Assembly (NCBI GenBank): GCA_013399855.1
Contig: VXAY01002361.1
Coordinates: forward strand, 310,001 to 374,000
Reading direction: 5' to 3'
Source: Oxyruncus cristatus
Taxonomy: Eukaryota; Chordata; Aves; Passeriformes; Cotingidae
DNA: 64,000 bases
This document shows positions 57,501 to 64,000 of this stretch, one piece after another. The notes under the pieces were generated by a model. The model was not told the origin of the DNA, searched no databases, and saw only the letters and a program-made list of their open reading frames with translations. The stretch's first letter is position 1. The number at the start of each line of letters is the position of its first letter. The translations under genes and the position numbers were made by a program.

Positions 57501-60500
57501 GCATGGGTGAACAGCCCACATCACTTGCCACAGTAGGTGTTCTGGACCAACAGCATATCGCATTAGCCTGAACTGCATGGTACTGCTTGAGGATTTATTC
57601 AAGAGTAAGCAACCCTAAAACTTCACATTTCTCAGCCATCTATCCTGAAAATTTTACTCTCCTATTCCTTAGTAACTTTCAGACAAGTGATAAGATACTT
57701 CCAATTTTTAATCTATTTGTTAAGCTTTCTGTCAGTTGAAAACTGAGAGGAAATGTCTATATTTTTTGAAAGGGCTTTGACATTTATGAGTTGGTGATTC
57801 AAAAACCAATTGATTGGTTGAATCATAATAAATGACCTCTATAATCCTACCTTGTCTCTCCTTGAGAAATTTTTATGCAACAGACAGTCATTAGTGTTTC
57901 CTCTCACACTGTGTATTTGCCAAATGATATTGTCTCTAACCAAGAGTGGCGCTGAAATAAAATCTGCTCTTAAATGAGAGAATCCTCTATCAAAGCTAAT
58001 AGAAGAAATCCCTACTTTAAGAAAAGGGTGGACTTCTCATCTAAATATTTAAGGATAAAAATAACGCTCTCTTATCTTCAGTGGTGAGATAACTAAGGTC
58101 TAGAGAAGCAGCATGGCTTGCCAAGATGTCGGAGTGGGTTAATGGTGGGGCAAGACGTAAAACAAGTCTCTGACTCACAGCGTGGCTATTTGATACTTTG
58201 AACCCTATTGTCTTGAGTGACTTCTTGGAAACCATTGAGGAAGTATTTTGCAGAGCAAGAAATAGCTCCATTTTCTTCATATTCTTAAGATCATTTCCTT
58301 AGGAGTGTTTTCTTATCCTCTGATATTCTGCAGTCTCATTTGTTTTCCACTGGTTCTAACGACCTTAATCTTTTCCTGAAATCATGTGCTTGGCTGCTGT
58401 CCTGGCCAGCTAAGATTTTTGACAAGAGATGTTGGGGTTTTTTTCCTTCTTTTCCTTCTTTACCTGAAAAAGTAATTGGAGTAAAAGCTGCCTTATTTTT
58501 CTCGCTTAATAAAACTGCAAACTGGTAAGACTCCAAGTTACTCTCCTAGGTCTATTAGCACAATTTGTGCAATGGAGGAGGGCTTCTTCAGGTTTGTAAT
58601 GGAAGGTTTGTTAAGCCTAAAGCTTGATACAGAGAACAGACTTTTCATTAATCCAAATGGAAATATATGTATACTCTATGGTGGAGTTTTAGCATTAAAA
58701 AAAAAGCAAACACCCCTTCCCCCAAACAACCCCAAATGTAGGTTGTTTTTTATTTGTCTCCTTGGCAGGGTTCAGATTCTTATCTGTGATCGATATTAGC
58801 AGAATTGACTCTCTGTCCTGTGGTTTCTCAAGTTTATGGTGAGAGTAAAAATCATGTTTCGTGTGTCAAGATTCCTGGTGTATCTATTAATATCCCCAGT
58901 CATTCACGTTATACAAGTAAGGAGGTGTTTAAAAAGTTACTTCTATGTTAGACACATCTATTTACACCCTCCTTGGCTCTGTAACAGAAAAAGTGTTATC
59001 CTGTTTCTCTGTGAGGTTATTCAAATTTAGTCTGTTATGAAAACAAGTTATGACAGCCACTAAGGTTTTCATGGTGAATAAATGCTTCATGTAAAGGTAT
59101 GAAAAATGTGCTTTATTGCTATTTGAGTTCTTAGTATACCTGCAGCTTTATTATCAGTGTCTCTGTGATCTTCTGCTTTTGATTTAATAAAGTGGAAAAA
59201 CTTAAATGCTATAAGAGAAACTGTCCTTGTAAACAGCCAGAGTTTGTAACAGACAGCTTAATCCGGGGGCGGGGGTGGCTCAAAAACTTCCTCCTATGTA
59301 AGGTCGTCCTGCAACTTGTGGCTGTAGGAGGGTTAGCACTATTTGCATAGCGTCGTAGGTCAAGCACCGTTCTGTCTTGTGTTTGTAACAGCTGCACTGG
59401 AAGGACACGTTAAGTGTGTCAGCCCTATCAGGAAAATTCCAGGCCTAAGCAAGAACAGCAAAAGTAGCTCTTTCACTTTGAAATGTGAAATACAAGTGGC
59501 CACTTTGGAGTTTTACCTGTATTTCTACCCATGTGTATCACTTGTTCTAAAGAAATTTCATGAGGGATAGAAGGGAATCTTTTGTATACTAAATGAATGC
59601 TTTCCAGTGACTTCTGTCTTGTATGAAGGAGAAGCTAGACTTCTATTTTTTCAGGCACTTGAGGGGGCTTGCAGAGCTCTGACATTTGTCCAGTGTTATT
59701 TGTCCAGAGAGTTATTTAATCTGTTAAATGATTAATACAGTCACAAACAGAAGAGCTTTTGCTATTCACAAAGCTTCAGGAAAGGAAATTAAACAGCCCC
59801 AGGGAAGACACCCAATTAAAACTATCTGCCAGCTGTTCCTTTTTTCTAATTTAAAAATAACTGTATTTAAAATGTAACAAGAAGAAATTTCAAGTCTGAG
59901 CATATACAGTCCAAATGATTATTGGCCATCAGATTTTAGCATCTTGTATAAAAGCATGTGGAAACTGCTTAACAGCTCCTTAACGGGCCAATATTCATGT
60001 ATACAGTTGTCTCAGCGTGCTGTCCGTATTTTGTCATAGGTCTCTGTGCAAATAGCTTTCCCAGGTCTGAGACAGGCATAAAACAAAAGAATAAAGTAAT
60101 GAACAGGAGATGGTTTTGCAGTGCAGATTGCGAAAAAGAGAATGTGAGGGCCAAACTTTATGGTTTTGAAGTTCCATTTTCAGAACAGTAAAAGGATTTG
60201 TTCATCAGAAGTACAAAAGAAGGAGAAAGTACTGTAGTGAGGTCAAGCCCAGAAACAACCAATTTTGTGGAAAACCCTGCGGGGCCACAAAAAATTTGGG
60301 CTCACTTCCAGCAGGAACCCTGTAATCCAGCTGAAACACTGATGCTCAAGAGGATTTCTCTGCCACAGAGGAAGCTTGCTCCTGCTCATCCCTTCTCTCT
60401 TTTGCAAGTGGTGTCAGAATGACTCTTGGCGTGGCCTCTCTGGCAGGTGGAAATCACTTAGAAAGAAAGAGGTTGAATTTTTAGTACACTTTTTCTTCTC

Positions 60501-62970
60501 CAAACTAAAAATCAGTTACGTTTCTAAAGTACAATATTAATAACTCAAAATGATCAAGAAAAATATTAACATTAACCAGTAACAGTTCAAACAAGGACCA
60601 TGGAAGTGTCTCCTGTTACTCTGGAGTCAGTAGTACTTCTCTTCCCAGTGACGTTACTGACTTGACCTGGATCTATAATCAATCCTGATACTGCTTTTCT
60701 TAATTTTACTAATCATCATTAAGAAAAAGATATTTTAAAATAATACCTTTTTTTTCTATTCAATACCATCTTGGTGATTTACAGACACTGATTTTATTTT
60801 CTGAATATTCCCTGTGCTTTTCTATCCCTGTTACACTTACGATGTTGAATTTTGGTTTTGTTACCCCTATAGACTACAAACTTACATCCTACACTTACAG
60901 TTGAAGTTCTTAAATAATACTTGGAAGAATTAGCTATGTTGTATAAATCCTACCCTCTCCCCTGATGGATCCCAGCTGGTACTCTGGTCATATTAGTCAG
61001 TCCCATTGCTAACTATCAGTGACACCTGACTACTCTTCACACTACTATTTAACAGCTCTTTCCCTTTTTCAGTGAGGTGTAGCTTCTGCCTGCTCTGTAT
61101 TGCCACAATCTCAAATAATTGAGTGTCCCTTCGACAAGGTAATAAGAGACTGATTTACCTTGGTGCTTTGTTTTTTCGTTTTTATTTCTTCTTAGTCAAA
61201 TCACACTGTCCCATAATACCAAACCAAAAAAGTCATTATTTGGGTTTTGACTTAAACCTGAAAGTCAGTCTTTGGATTTGCTCTATAAATAGCTTTGTTC
61301 AAGCAAGATGTATATAATTGTTCCATTTAGAAAAAAATGCAAATAGTATAACAAATGAAAATTTTTCTCTCACATAACATTTGTGTCAGTGCCATAGAAT
61401 TGGCATTAATGTAAATAAATAGAAATGAACTTGTGTAGTGGGTTCTCAGTGCAGAAGATTACTTTCCTTAGATTAATACTTCTGTTGGGAAGACTGAATA
61501 TTCAAGTTTCTGCATTTTTTTCTTTCAAAATCGGATGTCACTTTGTATAATAGAACTTTTGTGATAGGCATGTTTCTTAATAACATGTTTTTAGGTAACC
61601 ACAATGAAACTGATACCTCCCTAAGTGCTAAGTAATTTCAAGTTGTGTCATAAACCCAATATATTTTAGAAGTATCTAGGAATCTAAACACTGCTAAAGT
61701 ATCTCTCTTTTATTAATCCACGACCATGTCTATTACAAACATGTTTTTATATCTCATGAGCATTGAAATGTTACTTTCCCATTTTCCAAACACTTACCAT
61801 TTTCTTTTTAAAAGCTATTTAGCATGAGCCTGCCTTTAAGGGCAATAAAATAATACAATGTATAAATTGTTCTCACTATTTATGCAGGGCTTCTAAGCTA
61901 TCTTAAAAAGAGCTGGGTTTTCCAGTCCAGTTAGTAGGTGGTTATAGCCACTTGGCCAAATAAAGTGAGACATTGGAAAGCTGTTTGCCTGGATCAGGCC
62001 ACATGTCAGTCTGAGTGGAAGTCTTTCCCTCCTGGATGGGCTGTTCCAATGCACCTAATCCCTCATGTGGAAGCTGCAAATGCAAATCCAGCTCTAGACT
62101 TAAAGACGTTAAATTGAGAATTAATATCGGGGAAGAAAGGCTTTAAGGGGATTTTTTTCATTCATGCGAAATAAATCCTCCGTGGAATGGCTGATCCAGC
62201 TTGATACCCTTAGCAGAAGGGCTGTTGAACAAGCATGCTGGCTGCTGAGACATTTCTAAAGCTGTTTAATTTTATCACCAGGCTGCTGGAATTAAAGGCC
62301 AGGAGACAACTGTTAACTGGTGCCTGTCTGAGTGCAAGCATCATCAAGAATTATGTCCTGCCATAGCCTGTCTGAGCTCTGTAAAGATATGTCAGCTTAC
62401 AGGTGAAAATAATTTTATCCTAAAGTATGATGGTGTGGGATTTGGTGACTTACTATTTTTTTGAATTCCTTCAGGACTGTGAAGGGAAGAAGGGTTGCTT
62501 TTTGATGGCATCAGGACATTGACAAGCCATCACCAGCGGGAACAATAGTTAGCACCTTTGCTATGCTTTTCAGCGTTCAAGTACTTCACATGCATCAGTT
62601 AATGTTATTCACCTCTCTTGATTCAGCAGCCATTAATTTTCCTCTCTTTCTGAAATGGGAACAATTGCCGGATGTGATTGACGGTTTATTCAGAGCTAGA
62701 ATTATCTGTACAAAGAGGGAGCTGTGGGATGGGGTTACTTAACTAAACCTCTCCAATTGCGGCGGGCTGAGTGGGCTGCTGGTGCCAAGGCGGCTCTCTG
62801 GCACCTGCATCCAGACGTGACGGCACTGCGGCAAAGGCACAGGCACAGGTTTATTTGTCGGTGGTGGATGAAGAGAGATTTTAAAGCTTTGCTTGGCTTT
62901 CAAAGTTCAAACAGAAATTAGCCCATGCAATTATATTTCAAGTAGGTAATACGGGCTGGCCACGTCTTTG
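54573..62970. other. Intron block, no gene recognised
   Basis: AT-rich with a G/T-rich stretch at about 54826-54895 and an (ATTT)n-like stretch near 56455. One exon-like piece at 55777-55813 has good splice signals. A more GC-rich stretch at 62755-62865 carries a 65-codon open frame with no recognisable domain. No interspersed repeat was identified. Confidence 0.5.
55777..55813 (+). other. Candidate 37-base exon, unconfirmed
   Basis: TTAATGTTCTTTCTTAG (ending 55776) is a strong acceptor and TCCTG|GTGAGG a good donor. Frame 0 reads AIHDGLENAGYP and would exit in phase 1; the same frame stays open past the donor for some 27 more codons. No family recognised, and the short length makes chance likely. 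Confidence 0.15.
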
Positions 62971-62995
62971 CATACCGAGTTCAACTCTCGGTATG
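62971..62995 (+). repeat. Perfect hairpin resembling a tRNA T-arm
   Basis: CATACCGAG (62971-62979) pairs exactly with CTCGGTATG (62987-62995) around the seven-base loop TTCAACT. The inner CCGAG-TTCAACT-CTCGG has the 5-base stem and TTCRANY loop of a tRNA T-arm. No matching acceptor stem (GTTCATA) is present upstream, so this is not a complete tRNA gene; it may be a tRNA-derived remnant or coincidence. Confidence 0.6.
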
Positions 62996-64000
62996 AACTT
63001 ACTTAGGATGTGGTACTCCTGAAGATAATTGTGGGCTTCAGCAGATTTAGCTGCTGTCTGGAGGCCAAATGTGCATCCACCAATCTGTATGAGCAGTGAA
63101 AGGGGAGACTGCATGAGAATTGAAATGTCTGATGTTCGTTGTTGTTAAAAGTCTTGGAAAATTCAGGAGAGGTAAAACATTTGTATAGGGTTGGGCTCTT
63201 CTGGGTTTCGTTGTTTGAACCATCCAGTACAGCTAAGTGCAGAACAGTAGTCCTTCTAACAAATGTGGGAAGTTCAAAACTGAGTAAATCTTTTGTGTTA
63301 AATTATATAAGTAGATAGCTAGTTGTTTTGTTGGGTCTGTTTGGATTTTTGGGGGAATGTTGTGGTTTCATTTGTTTTTTGGTCTTTTATTTAGGTGTAA
63401 GCTAAACTTTGTTCAGCTATACTACTAGGCCATCTTTTACCATTCAAAACGGTGAATTTTTTGAGTAATTTCTGTCACTTCCCCTACAGTAATTTCACTC
63501 TGTCTCTTTCTTTCACTTTTCCTTGTGGATCTTATCCATAAAAGTACATGCAGGAAAAATGATTAACAGTGTGGCTAAAATGTTTCTTGGCAGCATTCTT
63601 CCCCCCCAGTTTTACAGGAGGCAGTATTTTTCTACCATGTCGCGAAAATTCAGGTCAGCTGATTGATTACATCTCTTACACAGCTTGAATTCTGCTTCAT
63701 CAGCATGGAGAAGATGGTATGGCAGAGCATTTACTTGGACATGTTCAAAGCTCCTAACAGAAACAGAAGTTAACTTGGGTTGACACAGTTCTTTGCCACA
63801 GTTCTTTGTAGTGAAAGTTTTTCTCCCTGAAGGTTTGACTTGGCACAGAGATGGGACTTGGGTCTTGACTTTTATGGGTCCGGAGAGGAGAGAAGGAAAT
63901 TCTTGCAGTATAAGGAAATATGTGGAGCAGCTATGTAACTGTGCAAAATCGATTTTTGCTCTCAGTATTTAATGCATAATTGGAAAGAAATCTGCCTCAG
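62996..64000. other. Intron sequence to the end of the window
   Basis: AT-rich with a G/T-rich stretch at about 63320-63400. No gene or repeat family recognised. The window ends within the same presumed intron. Confidence 0.5.

Noticed and set aside
62920..63000. tRNA gene
   Set aside because: Only a T-arm-like hairpin is present; no acceptor stem, D-arm or anticodon arm could be fitted.
1..64000. CRISPR arrays, bacterial operons, endogenous retroviruses or other viral insertions
   Set aside because: No regularly spaced repeats, no dense coding, no paired LTRs and no retroviral or viral protein motifs were seen; the repeats found are all CR1.

Overview
The window looks like nuclear DNA from a bird. 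Its recognisable interspersed repeats are CR1 LINE fragments, with the typical CR1 3' end (a TTGGAA/TTCCAA box followed by ATTCTATG-type octamers). I saw no Alu, L1, SINE/MIR or clear endogenous retrovirus. Most of the sequence is AT-rich, repeat-poor and without long open reading frames, as expected for a large intron on an avian macrochromosome.

The only coding exon I can name is at 2638-2784 on the + strand. It encodes a 49-residue block with the cores [19 protein letters not shown] and EAR-I-x-FNL, which I recognise as the N-terminal region of PHACTR1 (phosphatase and actin regulator 1), just before the first RPEL actin-binding motif. Both exon ends are phase 1 and have good splice sites. 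I found no other PHACTR1 exon, so 1-2637 is read as the upstream intron and 2785-64000 as part of a very long downstream intron.

Layout. 1-2637: AT-rich intron ending in a 73-base pure pyrimidine tract. 2638-2784: PHACTR1 exon. 3496-3703: a CR1 piece. 4224-5090: a CpG island with a 215-base assembly gap, GC boxes and a perfect NF-kappaB-type site. It has no + strand ATG in the sequenced part and a plausible splice donor at 4974/4975, so it is a candidate internal promoter with a non-coding first exon. 5891-5993 and 7021-7220: two exon-like GC-rich blocks downstream of the island. 7300-64000: intron with nine more CR1 fragments (three longer ones at 18.2-19.0, 24.5-25.0 and 29.5-30.1 kb, and a younger-looking one at 51.3-51.7 kb). 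It also holds strand-asymmetric A+C tracts (36.8-37.0 and 39.9 kb), a poly-G cluster, and several perfect inverted repeats.

The most speculative but most interesting signal is a set of three exon-like segments on the + strand (39475-39540, 42321-42442, 48379-48518). Each has a strong acceptor and a protein-like open frame. Their phases agree at both junctions and the last ends in a stop codon. They could be the 3' end of an unrecognised nested gene or an alternative PHACTR1 transcript, but the two donors are weak and an intron this long produces decoy exons. I found no new multi-gene system here.
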